44,086 nucleotides of DNA from CAYLNH01 sp964384625 (GCA_964384625.1 CAYLNH010000024.1:1-44086); one strand, 5' to 3'. Shown: positions 1-8,829, counted from the stretch's first letter. Numbers and translations: made by a program. The notes: a model not told the origin generated them from the letters alone.

Positions 1-2
1 CG

Positions 3-1022
<1,020 letters not shown>

Positions 1023-1050
1023 GACCCCGGTGCTATACTAGAGACTGAGT

Positions 1051-1087
1051 ACTCCGGCTGCTCCTCGCGGGCAGCCGGAGTTTCATT
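1051..1087 (+). terminator. Probable terminator after acs
   Basis: An 11-bp perfect stem is formed by ACTCCGGCTGC and GCAGCCGGAGT with a 9-nt loop. It is followed by TTTCATTCT, a short and imperfect T-rich tail. It sits 29 bases after the acs stop. The weak T-run means termination may be partial, and the hairpin also lies in the leader of the kinase gene that follows. Confidence 0.65.
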
Positions 1088-1111
1088 CTACCCCAACGAC
1101 CGGGCTGTCGG

Positions 1112-2431
1112 ATGAAACAGAGATATACTATCGTCTGTGCCGATGACGATCCGGAAATTCTCCGGGTCTATACGCGCCTGCTTGAACGCCGCGGGCACAC
1201 CGTGCATACGGCCATGAATGGCGCCGAAGTCCTGCAGGTCGTGGAACAACAGCCGGCCGACCTGATCATCATGGACGCCAAAATGCCCGTGATGGACGGC
1301 ATGACGGCCTGCGAGCAACTGCGGCGCCGACCCGACAGCCTCAACGTCCCCATCATCTTCGTGTCCGGCTATACCAACGAAGAAGATATCCTCTACTGCC
1401 TGGCAATGGGCGGCACCGACTTCATCTGCAAGCCCTTCCAGCCCGGCGAACTGATGGCCAAGGTCGCCTACGCCCTTCGGCGGTACTACGAGACCATGGA
1501 CAACGACGTCGGACTGCCCCTGGGTACCCGGATCGCCGGCCGCTACGAGATCATCGCCCTGCTGGACACCGGCGGCTTCTCCAAGGTCTATCGCGCCCGG
1601 GATGTCACCAGCAACGAAAACGCGCTCTACGCCCTCAAGGTGTTCGATTTTCCCTTCGCGCAACACAGCAATCAGCAGTTTCTCTACACCATCCTGCGCG
1701 AAGCCTACCAGCTCTGCAAACTGGATCACCCCTGCATCGTCAAAATCCTCGACTTCGGACAGTTCGGCAGCATCATCTTTATCGTCCTCGAGTACGTTCA
1801 CGGTAAAGCCCTCGACATCCTCGTCGAACAACGCGGGCCGTTCAGCGAGCTGAACAGCGCCTTCGTCGGCCTCGAAGTTACCGATGCCCTGCGCTATATG
1901 GACGGCAAGGACATCCTGCACCGCGACATCAAGCCCGACAACATCATGATCAGTTACGAGGGCGACGTGAAACTGGTGGACTTCGGTCTGGCCAAGCAGC
2001 GCAGCGAACAGACGCTCTCGGTCGATCGCAACGAGTTCCAGGGCACCGCCCAATTCGTCTCGCCCGAGAATATTGACGGCCGCGATGTCGACATCGAAAG
2101 CGACATCTACTCACTGGGCACATCCATCTACTACCTGGTCACCGGCGTCAAGCCCTTCGACGGCCCGGATTTGACCAATATCCTCCACCGCCAGTTGAAT
2201 GAAACGCCCAAACCTGTCCGCGAGATCAACCCGGAACTGACCCCGGAATTCTCCGAACTCATCGGCGCCATGCTGGAGAAACGGCCGGAAGATCGGCCGA
2301 CCATCGACGAGGTACATCGGGGGTTCGCGCAAGTCCTGGAGCGCGATACCGGCGATCGGACCAGCCACCCCGACCTCAAAACCGCCGTCGGCGAAGAGGA
2401 AGATATCCGCATGCCCAACCCGCGGATGTAG
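1112..2431 (+). CDS. Response-regulator receiver / Ser-Thr protein kinase fusion
   Basis: This 439-residue cytoplasmic protein joins a two-component receiver to a Hanks-type kinase. Residues about 4-124 are a CheY-like receiver. The acidic cluster is D11-D12-D13, the likely phospho-acceptor is D55 (IIMDAKMP), followed by S85 and K107 (ICKPF). Residues about 144-400 are the kinase: VAIK-type Lys176 (YALKVF), HRDIKPDN at 270-277, DFG at 290-292 and the activation segment GTAQFVSPE at 311-319. The glycine loop reads LDTGGFSKVY, so its first and third glycines are Asp and Ser. There is no transmembrane segment or sensor domain after the kinase, so the receiver is presumably the input. No histidine kinase gene lies in the window. 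The role (phosphorelay feeding Ser/Thr phosphorylation) is inferred from the domain order. The ATG lies within a few bases of the frame's left limit and has only a weak ribosome-binding site. Confidence 0.9.
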   Translation: MKQRYTIVCADDDPEILRVYTRLLERRGHTVHTAMNGAEVLQVVEQQPADLIIMDAKMPVMDGMTACEQLRRRPDSLNVPIIFVSGYTNEEDILYCLAMGGTDFICKPFQPGELMAKVAYALRRYYETMDNDVGLPLGTRIAGRYEIIALLDTGGFSKVYRARDVTSNENALYALKVFDFPFAQHSNQQFLYTILREAYQLCKLDHPCIVKILDFGQFGSIIFIVLEYVHGKALDILVEQRGPFSELNSAFVGLEVTDALRYMDGKDILHRDIKPDNIMISYEGDVKLVDFGLAKQRSEQTLSVDRNEFQGTAQFVSPENIDGRDVDIESDIYSLGTSIYYLVTGVKPFDGPDLTNILHRQLNETPKPVREINPELTPEFSELIGAMLEKRPEDRPTIDEVHRGFAQVLERDTGDRTSHPDLKTAVGEEEDIRMPNPRM

Positions 2432-2437
2432 AAGCAA

Positions 2438-3484
2438 TCATCTGATGATTGTTTCAAGCTGGCCCATGAGAAAATCAATGCCGCCTTTCGCCTTGTCCAG
2501 TTCATGCCACCCCGGGTGCTTCCGGAAACGGAACTTGCGGGCGATTCCAAGCTGCCGGTAGCGCTCGGCAATCGCCTGGACCTCGTCCTCAACGCCGTCG
2601 CTGGGGATGATGTCGTCGGTCTTGCCGACCTCGATGCACAGTGCCCGCGGACACACCAACGAAGCGACCTCGGCTTCGTGCATCGTCCGCGCGCCATTGC
2701 GCAGCGACCACTCCAGATTGCGGAAGCCGTTCGTGAACGAACAGGAACTGACGGCCGCCTTGATCCGGGTCTCGGCCGCGGCCGTCATCAGCGTGTAGAA
2801 TCCACCCCAGGACAGCCCGATCATACCGATGCGGTCGGCGTCGACGTCCCGTCGTTTTTCCAGCGCATCGAGCGCGCGCCTCAATTGGTAGATTTCGAAC
2901 CCGACAAGCGTGCCGCCCAACCGCCGGAAAGCGGCGTCCATGTCTGCCCGCTGATATTTCGCTTTGTACTTCTCCTGATTCCAAAGGAGGAGTTGCGGAG
3001 CATAGACGATGCAGCCGCGTTCCAGCACCCGTCTGGACATCCGGTTGTAGTTCCCGGAGTTCTCGTAGAACCCGGAACACAGCTCAGGCGTGCCGCCGCC
3101 GCCATGTTGTGAAATGATCAACGGGAACGGACCATCGCCCTCGGGCACGAACAGCAGACCATAGGTCTCGAAGCCGGGATGGGTCTCGATCCAGGTGCGA
3201 TAGATCGTGCCGAGATCGTCCCTTGCCACCTTCTTGCGACGCATCTTCGGCTTCGCCTTCGGCCATGGGGCGTTCAGCGGCCAGCCCAACGCATCATAGT
3301 AATCCTGACGGAATGCCTTGATACTCTCCGCATAGGCTGCCGGAGATGACAAATCAGGAATGAAGTACGCCTTCTTCTCTTTCGCCGCCCGTCGCTCTTC
3401 TTTGCGAAGCATCGACTTCAGATGCTTAACGACCAGCCGGCGATGCGGCTCGGCGGTCTTGGGGTCCTCGTAGTACAAACTCAT
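2438..3484 (-). CDS. Alpha/beta hydrolase (dienelactone hydrolase / acetyl-xylan-esterase-like)
   Basis: This is a 348-residue serine hydrolase of the alpha/beta fold. Visible landmarks are an oxyanion-type SQHGGGG at about 125-131, the nucleophile elbow GLSWGG with Ser225, the late acidic stretch KTDDIIPSDG, and the likely catalytic His in HPGWHELDKA. No signal peptide is evident, although the N-terminus is long and Lys/Arg rich. I chose the ATG at 3484 because GGAG lies 5 bases upstream. A TTG at 3511 would add nine residues but has its GAGGAG too close. It is 103 bases downstream of a fumarylacetoacetase-type gene and may share its transcript. That would fit degradation of small esters or plant-derived compounds, but the substrate cannot be read from sequence. 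Confidence 0.85.
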   Translation of the reverse strand: MSLYYEDPKTAEPHRRLVVKHLKSMLRKEERRAAKEKKAYFIPDLSSPAAYAESIKAFRQDYYDALGWPLNAPWPKAKPKMRRKKVARDDLGTIYRTWIETHPGFETYGLLFVPEGDGPFPLIISQHGGGGTPELCSGFYENSGNYNRMSRRVLERGCIVYAPQLLLWNQEKYKAKYQRADMDAAFRRLGGTLVGFEIYQLRRALDALEKRRDVDADRIGMIGLSWGGFYTLMTAAAETRIKAAVSSCSFTNGFRNLEWSLRNGARTMHEAEVASLVCPRALCIEVGKTDDIIPSDGVEDEVQAIAERYRQLGIARKFRFRKHPGWHELDKAKGGIDFLMGQLETIIR

Positions 3485-3587
3485 CGGTGCTCCAGTCTCA
3501 CTCGGTTTCAACTGCTCCTCGCCCCGGCGGGCGCTACCATGGGTCGCCCCGGATGACCCAAAGGAACCCGGGGAAACGTTCGATTAC

Positions 3588-4457
3588 TCAGCCGTCCCTG
3601 AAAGGGGCGAACGACTCCGCCGCGACGCAGTTCTGACGAATCACGCCGAGCCCATCGATTTCCAGCTCCACCTGGTCGCCGGGCTTCAGGAACTGCGGCG
3701 GCTGCATCGCGGCGCCGACGCCCGGGGGCGTGCCGGTGGTAATCAAGTCGCCCGCCTCCAAGACCATGAACTGCGAGATGTAGTGGATCAGGAAACAGGG
3801 GTTGAACACCATTGTACTGGTGTTCCCGGTTTGCCGGCGCTCGCCGTTGACGTCGAGCCGCATATCCAGATTCATCGGGTCGGCCGGCTCGTCGGGCGTC
3901 ACCAACGCCGGGCCGTACGGGCAGAAGTTTGCGCTCGATTTGCCCTTGCACCACTGGCCGCTGTGGTTCTTCTGAAAGTCGCGTTCGGAGACGTCGTGGC
4001 AGACACAGTAGCCCGCAATGTACGCGGCGGCGGCTTCGGGCGAGTCGACGTAGTGCGCGTCTTTCCCGAGCACGACGGCAAGCTCCACCTCCCAATCTGT
4101 GTGGGTACTGCCGCGCGGGATGATCAAATCGTCGTAAGCGCCGCAAACCGACGAGGGCGCTTTGTTGAACAGCAGCGGTTCGGCCGGCAGCTGCGCCCCG
4201 GTTTCTCTGGCGTGGTCGGAGTAGTTCAAGCCGATCGCGATGATGTTCCCGGGCCGCGCCGTCGGCGATGCCCAGCGCACGTCTTTCGGAACTTCCGGGC
4301 AGTCGGCCAGATCAACTGAAGCCAGTCGCTCAAGCCCGCCGCCCACGAAGAATCCACGATCATAGTCTTCAACGGCAGCCGACACATCAACCCGTTTCCC
4401 GTCCACCAGCAGACCGGGCTTCTCACTGCCCTTCTCACCAAATCGGATCAGTTTCAT
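3588..4457 (-). CDS. Fumarylacetoacetate hydrolase family protein
   Basis: This 289-residue protein belongs to the FAH fold of metal-dependent C-C hydrolases, isomerases and decarboxylases that act on 2-oxo acids. Typical stretches are IGLNYSDHARE, LLFNKAPSSVCG, the metal-binding DWEVELAVVLGK, HDVSERDFQ, and the C-terminal GDLITTGTPPGVG. The length fits the single-domain catechol- or aromatic-degradation type rather than the longer tyrosine-pathway enzyme. The ATG at 4457 is chosen over an adjacent upstream TTG because an exact AGGAGG lies 6 bases before it. That Shine-Dalgarno sequence is the 3' arm of an inverted repeat (see 4460-4507). The alpha/beta hydrolase gene downstream may be its partner in the same degradation route. 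Family assignment is firm and the substrate is unknown. Confidence 0.92.
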   Translation of the reverse strand: MKLIRFGEKGSEKPGLLVDGKRVDVSAAVEDYDRGFFVGGGLERLASVDLADCPEVPKDVRWASPTARPGNIIAIGLNYSDHARETGAQLPAEPLLFNKAPSSVCGAYDDLIIPRGSTHTDWEVELAVVLGKDAHYVDSPEAAAAYIAGYCVCHDVSERDFQKNHSGQWCKGKSSANFCPYGPALVTPDEPADPMNLDMRLDVNGERRQTGNTSTMVFNPCFLIHYISQFMVLEAGDLITTGTPPGVGAAMQPPQFLKPGDQVELEIDGLGVIRQNCVAAESFAPFRDG

Positions 4458-4459
4458 CA

Positions 4460-4507
4460 AGGACCTCCTGAATGAGTGCTAACTCTAGCGCACAACAGGG
4501 AGGTCCT
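4460..4507 (-). promoter_or_regulatory. Leader hairpin that can hide the ribosome-binding site of the FAH gene
   Basis: On the minus strand the leader contains AGGACCTCC and, 30 bases later, GGAGGTCCT. The two arms are perfectly complementary over 9 bases, and the second arm holds the GGAGG used to start the FAH-family gene. In RNA this fold would cover the Shine-Dalgarno sequence. A smaller dyad, GCTA-GAGT-TAGC, lies inside the loop. Regulation of translation is an inference. The pairing itself is seen directly. Confidence 0.55.
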
Positions 4508-4634
4508 CAATCTCCGGCATCTCTAATCGCCAACCGCCGTGTTCTTGGAGACAAGCTCTGTGGCGGCCGGAAACGTAGTTCACGAGATCCTTAGCTGCAT
4601 CTCCCGCAAAAAGAATGCGAGCTCGGGTTCCTGC

Positions 4635-4712
4635 GTTCCGAGACGAGACCCCAAGCTCAGCTTGGGGAGTATCTATGCCCCCTTCAGTTCAACCGGCACA
4701 GCCAGGGGGATC
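4635..4712 (-). repeat. Intergenic palindromic repeat, copy 1
   Basis: The core CCCCAAGCTCAGCTTGGGG (4649-4667) is a 19-base palindrome with one central base. Read on the minus strand, the whole stretch matches copy 3 at 32104-32185. Both contain a CCGG..AACTGAAGGGGG block, then AGATACTCCCC, then the palindrome, then a CT-rich tail ending CGGA. Copy 2 is at 8309-8350. The surrounding 4508-4808 stretch holds no gene that I can support. Confidence 0.7.
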
Positions 4713-4808
4713 TTTTCGCGCCAGGCGCAGCGCGTGATGATTTCGGAGGTCTCCTCAGAACCAACTGCAGGAAGACAGCCCTTCGGCGTTGAATGCGGCG
4801 AAATCCCC

Positions 4809-4837
4809 TTGTATCGCGAGACGGCGACGCGTATGAT
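4809..4837 (+). promoter_or_regulatory. Probable sigma-70 promoter of the MBL-fold / sugar kinase run
   Basis: TTGTAT and TATGAT are separated by exactly 17 bases, 61 bases before the start of the MBL-fold gene. Both boxes are one or two bases from consensus. No operator-like dyad was seen. A strong AAGGAGGGG follows at 4849. Confidence 0.5.
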
Positions 4838-4860
4838 AGCATATCCGCAAGGAGGGGCGG

Positions 4861-4962
4861 ATGGACCAACGTATTTCTGGAGGCACCACGGTCAATCATG
4901 GTCGAGTTCACGATTCTCGGAAGCGGCAGCTCCGGCAATGCTGCCGCCATCCGCCTGCATAA
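4861..4962 (+). other. Possible short leader frame overlapping the MBL-fold gene start
   Basis: An ATG at 4861 has a strong AAGGAGGGG just upstream and opens a 33-codon frame in a different phase from the MBL-fold gene. It ends at TAA 4960-4962, inside that gene. The peptide (starting MDQRISGGTTV) resembles nothing I know. It may be a regulatory upstream frame that brings ribosomes to the weakly signalled ATG at 4898, or it may be chance. It is listed because the best ribosome-binding site in this leader does not fit the conserved gene. Confidence 0.2.
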
Positions 4963-5686
4963 CAAGGTACTCCTGGTCGACGCCGGATTCAGCGCCAAGC
5001 AGCTCCAGTTGCGCCTGGAAACAGCCTCGATTCCCAGCGACCAGGTCATCGGCATCGCCGTTTCTCACGAGCACTCGGATCACATCAAGGGGATCCGCGT
5101 ATTCTGCAAGCGACACCCGAACGTGAAGATTTACGCCAATGCGCTGACGGCAGAACGCCTGCGGCACCTCGGCAAGGGCCCGGTGGACGAGAGCCGCTGG
5201 GTCGTTTTCAACAACGCTTCGCCCTTCACCATCGGCCCGTTCACAGTCGATCCTTTCTCCATTTCGCACGATGCGGTGGATCCCGTCGGGTTCATGATCT
5301 CGGTTGCCGGCCGCAAGATCGGGATTGCCACGGACCTGGGGCATACGGGCAAGATGGTGCCGCTGAAGCTGCGCGATTGCCACCTGCTGTTCGTCGAGGC
5401 GAACCATTGTCCCCGGATGCTGCGCGACTCCAAACGTCCGCTGCACCTGAAACACCGCATCCTCGGCCGGCGCGGGCATCTCAGCAACGAACTCGGCGCC
5501 GAGCTTATCTCGCAGACCGCGGGTCCGACGACGCGCCACCTGTTTGTCGGCCACGTGAGTGACGAATGCAACGACCACGATCTGGTCCGGACCTACGTCG
5601 AGAAGAGTCTGGCGGGCATCAACCGCCATGATCTGGAGTTCGAGATCGCGCTGCAGCACAAAGTCAGCCGCACGGTCGTAGTCTAG
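4898..5686 (+). CDS. MBL-fold metallo-hydrolase (YycJ/WalJ-like)
   Basis: This 262-residue metallo-beta-lactamase-fold hydrolase is likely a cytoplasmic phosphodiesterase or nuclease-like enzyme. It starts MVEFTILGSGSSGNAAAI, the glycine/serine-rich start typical of the YycJ/WalJ group. It carries the di-metal motif SHEHSDH (HxHxDH), later GIATDLGHTG with a metal-ligand Asp, and FVEANHC. Members of this group are linked to cell-wall and DNA-end functions in Firmicutes, but transfer of that role here is not justified. The start at 4898 is set by conservation. Its nearest GGAGG is 14 bases away, which is unusually far. The sugar kinase gene begins 15 bases after its stop, so the two are probably co-transcribed. 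Confidence 0.88.
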   Translation: MVEFTILGSGSSGNAAAIRLHNKVLLVDAGFSAKQLQLRLETASIPSDQVIGIAVSHEHSDHIKGIRVFCKRHPNVKIYANALTAERLRHLGKGPVDESRWVVFNNASPFTIGPFTVDPFSISHDAVDPVGFMISVAGRKIGIATDLGHTGKMVPLKLRDCHLLFVEANHCPRMLRDSKRPLHLKHRILGRRGHLSNELGAELISQTAGPTTRHLFVGHVSDECNDHDLVRTYVEKSLAGINRHDLEFEIALQHKVSRTVVV

Positions 5687-5701
5687 GAATGAGGCGAGGT
5701 C

Positions 5702-6694
5702 ATGGAGTGCATTCTCGGTGTCGACGCGGGGGGGACGAAGTGCTCCGCGATGCTGGTGGATGACAGCGGCACGATCCTCGGCTGGGGGCGTTATGCCCAT
5801 CCGGGGGTCAGCGGCCGCACGACGGTGCCGATTGTGGTTGCGGTCAGTCAGGCGATCACCGGCGTCGAGCCGGACGTGGTCCATCTGGCACTGGGATGTT
5901 CGATCGTTCCGGCCAGCATCATGAGTTCGTTCCATCATGTTTCCGAAGTCACACTTGAGATGGTGAGCGAACACGAGGCCTCGTTTCGGCTGGCCGAGCA
6001 TGAGCACGGGGTCATCGCGCTGGCCGGTACCGGCGCGTTTGTTCACGTGGTGACGCCGGACGGCGACCAGCTTCGGCTGGACGGCCGCGGTCCGCTGATT
6101 GGTGATTTCGGCAGCGGCTTTTACATCGGCCTGAAGGCGTTGCAGGCGGCGGTACGCAGTCACTTCCATCCGCGGCACGAGACCACGCTGGCCCGGGCGG
6201 TGGTCCAGGCCCTCGGCCGGGCCAAGCTGAGCGACCTGGGCAATTTTCATCTGGGTTACAACGACCGGTCGACCGTCGCTTCCCTCGCCCGGGTGGTAGA
6301 CGAACAGGCCCGGGCCGGCGATGCCGTCAGCAAGGCCATCCTGATTGACGCTGCGGACACCCTGGCCGAGACCGTCCACGACGGGCTGGCGCGTTTTGAT
6401 CTGTTCGAAGAAGACCTGCCGCTGATCGGCACCGGCAGCGTCATTACAAATTCGGCGCTGTATTGGGATCACCTCTGTCGGACCGTCCACGGTTTCGCCC
6501 CCGGTCTGCGCCCGGAGCTGCTGCCGCAGCCGCAGGTGATCGGCATTGTGCTGCAGGCGTTTCGCAAGCGCTATCCCGAAAATTACCCCCAGCTTCGCGA
6601 GGCCCTTCTGACATCGTTGGGGCAACACCCGGAACCCGCGACAGTCGAACTCGAAGGACTCCTGCCGAACGCCACGAAGCGGCCAACGAGCTGA
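5702..6694 (+). CDS. BadF/BcrA-family ATPase, likely N-acetylhexosamine kinase
   Basis: This 330-residue protein has the actin-like kinase fold of the BadF/BadG/BcrA group, which includes N-acetylglucosamine kinases. The phosphate-1 motif is LGVDAGGTKCSAMLVDD at the N-terminus. It is followed by IALAGTGAF (phosphate-2/adenosine region), IGDFGSGFYIG, where family members usually show GDEGSG, and LIGTGSV. There is no iron-sulfur ligand set, which argues against a reductase activator. Tandem SIS genes follow, so a role in phosphorylating an amino sugar that those proteins then bind or isomerise is the simplest reading. A GAGGCGAGG precedes the ATG. The start lies 15 bases after the preceding stop. 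Confidence 0.85.
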   Translation: MECILGVDAGGTKCSAMLVDDSGTILGWGRYAHPGVSGRTTVPIVVAVSQAITGVEPDVVHLALGCSIVPASIMSSFHHVSEVTLEMVSEHEASFRLAEHEHGVIALAGTGAFVHVVTPDGDQLRLDGRGPLIGDFGSGFYIGLKALQAAVRSHFHPRHETTLARAVVQALGRAKLSDLGNFHLGYNDRSTVASLARVVDEQARAGDAVSKAILIDAADTLAETVHDGLARFDLFEEDLPLIGTGSVITNSALYWDHLCRTVHGFAPGLRPELLPQPQVIGIVLQAFRKRYPENYPQLREALLTSLGQHPEPATVELEGLLPNATKRPTS

Positions 6695-6828
6695 CGCGTC
6701 CCGGCCGGCGACTTGCCGCCGGTCCGGAGTGCGAGGGGCGCGGCCCTGTTTCCTGGCGGCAGGCACGAATTGATGTGAATACGGCGCCGGTCGAAGTTGA
6801 AGATCATGGTTCTTGAGGAAAAGGAAGA

Positions 6829-7572
6829 ATGAACGTACCGCAAGCATATCTGAATCGGGTCCGGGAAATTCTGGACCATCTCGAAACCACACAACTGGAC
6901 GCCGTGGGAACCGCCGCCGGCTTTGTCGTCGACGCCCTGCGGCACGACGGCGCCGTCTACTGCTGGCGGCTGGGGCACGGGATCGAGGGCGACTCGATCC
7001 ACCGGGCCGGCGGTCTGGTGGCGGTAAAGACGTTTTCCTACCGCATGCAGGTCAACGCCGAAGTCCCGGCCTGCCAGCGAGAGGAACGGCAGCAAGGCAA
7101 GGATGACGCCGACCTGAAGCGCGTTCGTTTCGCGGTGGAATCCGGCCCCTTGCGCGCCGGCGACGTCATCCTCATCTCGTCGGTCTCCGGTAAGAACCGC
7201 GAACCCATCGAACTCGCCCTTGCCTGTCGAGACGCAGGCATCAAAGTGATCACCCTGTCCTCGCTGAGCTATACTGCAGAAGTCACGTCACTGCATCCGT
7301 CCGGCAAGAAGCTGTTCGAAGCCGGCGACATCAACATCGACATCGGCGCGCCCTACGGCGACGCGGCCGTGACGGTTCCCGGCCTCGACATCGAGGTGAT
7401 GCCGGTATCCGGCGTGGCCATGGCGGTCAGCGCCTGGATGCTCTGGGGCCGCGTCATGGAGGTTATGGGTGCGGCCGGCGAGCCGCCCAGCGTGCTAATG
7501 AGCGTCAACCGCGACGGCGGCCCGGAGTACAACGAACAGAGCAAGAAGCGGTTTGCCGCGAAAGGATTCTAG
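6829..7572 (+). CDS. SIS-domain sugar-phosphate binding/isomerase-like protein, copy A
   Basis: This 247-residue protein has the SIS (sugar isomerase) fold, which binds phosphosugars. Characteristic parts are a glycine-rich entry (YCWRLGHGIEGDS), the phosphate-binding loop ILISSVSGKNREPIELAL, VITLSSLSYTAEVTSLHPSGKKL, and DIGAPYGDAAVTVPG. The closing block, PSVLMSVNRDGGPEYN, is shared with copy B. It matches the stand-alone SIS proteins of about 245 residues rather than GlmS or MurQ. GAGGAAAAGGAAG gives a strong ribosome-binding site. The 134-base gap after the kinase contains a GC-rich dyad but no gene. The substrate is unknown, and an N-acetylhexosamine phosphate is inferred from the neighbouring kinase. 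Confidence 0.85.
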   Translation: MNVPQAYLNRVREILDHLETTQLDAVGTAAGFVVDALRHDGAVYCWRLGHGIEGDSIHRAGGLVAVKTFSYRMQVNAEVPACQREERQQGKDDADLKRVRFAVESGPLRAGDVILISSVSGKNREPIELALACRDAGIKVITLSSLSYTAEVTSLHPSGKKLFEAGDINIDIGAPYGDAAVTVPGLDIEVMPVSGVAMAVSAWMLWGRVMEVMGAAGEPPSVLMSVNRDGGPEYNEQSKKRFAAKGF

Positions 7573-7573
7573 A

Positions 7574-8311
7574 ATGTCCGCTGCAGCGTATTTTGAGAAA
7601 GCACAGGAAGCCCTGAAAAAGGTCGCCACGGAACAGGCCGCAAGCATCCGGCAGGCGGCCGGCATGCTGGTCGATGCGATTGCGAACGACAACAGCATCT
7701 TCGGTTTCGGCGCGTCGCATTCGTTCATGGTCGTGGAGGAGATGGTCTACCGCACGGGCGGGTTGATGTTGATCAACCCGGTGTACCCGCAGGGCATGAA
7801 TCTGTTGGTCCGGCCGACCACGCTGACGTCGCAGCTGGAGCGCCTGGAAGGCCTGGGACAGACCTTGCTGGAGGGTGCGTCGGTGCAGCCCGGGGACGTG
7901 CTGATCGTGGCTTCGACGTCCGGCCGCAATGCGGTGGCCATCGATATCGCCGCCCACGCCCGCGAACTGGGCCTGCGCACCATCGGCATCACTTCGTTTG
8001 ACTACACCAACGGCGTCACCAGCCGGCATTCGTCCGGCAAGAAACTGATCAACATCTGTGATGTTGTGATTGACAACGGCGCGCCCTACGGCGACGCCTG
8101 CGTCGAGGTGGAGGGGTTCGCCGACAAGGTGGGGCCGCTCTCGAGCGTCACGGCCTGCGCCGTGGTCAACGCCCTGGTGAGCGAAGTCGTCGCCATCCTG
8201 GTCGAACGCGGCGTGGACCCGCCGGTATACATGAGCGCCAACGTCGACGGCGGCGACGAGCATAACGCCCGTCTGCTCGAGGCCAACCGACACCGCATAC
8301 ACTACCTTTAG
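7574..8311 (+). CDS. SIS-domain sugar-phosphate binding/isomerase-like protein, copy B
   Basis: This 245-residue paralogue of the preceding gene begins one base after its stop. The phosphate loop is LIVASTSGRNAVAIDIA, and the signature continues with GITSFDYTNGVTSRHSSGKKL, NGAPYGDACVEVEG and PPVYMSANVDGGDEHN. In this copy the entry segment reads IFGFGASHSFMVVEE, the usual form for this family. Copy A has LGHGIEGDS there, so the two have diverged at the substrate mouth. AAAGGA lies 7 bases before the ATG at 7574. An in-frame ATG at 7553 would overlap copy A and lacks a site. The pair may form hetero-oligomers, since SIS proteins build active sites at subunit interfaces. That is inference. Confidence 0.87.
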   Translation: MSAAAYFEKAQEALKKVATEQAASIRQAAGMLVDAIANDNSIFGFGASHSFMVVEEMVYRTGGLMLINPVYPQGMNLLVRPTTLTSQLERLEGLGQTLLEGASVQPGDVLIVASTSGRNAVAIDIAAHARELGLRTIGITSFDYTNGVTSRHSSGKKLINICDVVIDNGAPYGDACVEVEGFADKVGPLSSVTACAVVNALVSEVVAILVERGVDPPVYMSANVDGGDEHNARLLEANRHRIHYL

Positions 8312-8350
8312 ATACTCCCCAGGCTGAGCCTGGGGTCTGTTCCCGGAGTG
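8309..8350 (+). repeat. Intergenic palindromic repeat, copy 2 (at the SIS stop codon)
   Basis: CCCCAGGCTGAGCCTGGGG (8317-8335) is a 19-base palindrome flanked by TAGATACT and a TCTGTTCCCGGAG tail like the other two copies. It begins at the TAG of the SIS gene, so it may act as that gene's transcript end. No T-run follows. Confidence 0.7.
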
Positions 8351-8394
8351 GCGGCGGGGCGGTTGAACTGAATGGGAAGATCTGGACAGGCAGG

Positions 8395-8829
8395 TCAGCG
8401 CTTTTTGAAAACCATCTGGCGCAGGACAACATAGCGGATGGCGCAGGCGGCGAGGGTCAACATGACAATGACGGTGCGGTAGTCGTAGTTGATGCGGACG
8501 GCAAGATAGACGAACATCCAGTACTCCACGGCCCAGAGCAGACCGCTGGCCACGAGATAGCGCCGGAACTGCTTTTTCAGGTTCATCCGGGTATCGGGAT
8601 AGACCACATAACGCAGCCCGATAAAGGTCACCAGGAAGACCATGAACAGGGCCGCGAAATAGGCGGGACGTTTATCCCACCCGAGGACCTCATGGCAATA
8701 CGTCATCGTGGCGATATTCGCCACGAAGGTGATCAGACTCATGAACAGGTAGTTCATCAGACTGACGCCGAGCTTCTTCTGGATCTTCTTGTGCCACTTC
8801 TTCGAGCGGCGTTTCTTCCTGCGGGCCAT
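8395..8829 (-). CDS. GtrA-like four-helix membrane protein
   Basis: This 144-residue protein has a very basic start (MARRKKRRSKKWHKKIQKK) and then four hydrophobic spans: about residues 25-45, 55-75, 88-110 and 118-137. The pattern FMSLITFVANIATMTYC, ALFMVFLVTFIGLRYVVY and LAACAIRYVVLRQMVF matches the GtrA-like family. Members of this family help move lipid-linked sugars or act with polysaccharide and teichoic-acid decoration. The charged N-terminal tail is longer than usual. GGAAGC lies just before the ATG. It is divergent from the RND pump operon and shares a 215-base control region with it. No glycosyltransferase partner is next to it, so the role stays open. Confidence 0.7.
   Translation of the reverse strand: MARRKKRRSKKWHKKIQKKLGVSLMNYLFMSLITFVANIATMTYCHEVLGWDKRPAYFAALFMVFLVTFIGLRYVVYPDTRMNLKKQFRRYLVASGLLWAVEYWMFVYLAVRINYDYRTVIVMLTLAACAIRYVVLRQMVFKKR

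Noticed and set aside
4892..6892. A 666-codon minus-strand frame opposite the MBL-fold and sugar kinase genes
   Set aside because: The opposite strand carries two clear enzymes. This frame spans both and the gap between them, as chance frames do at high GC.
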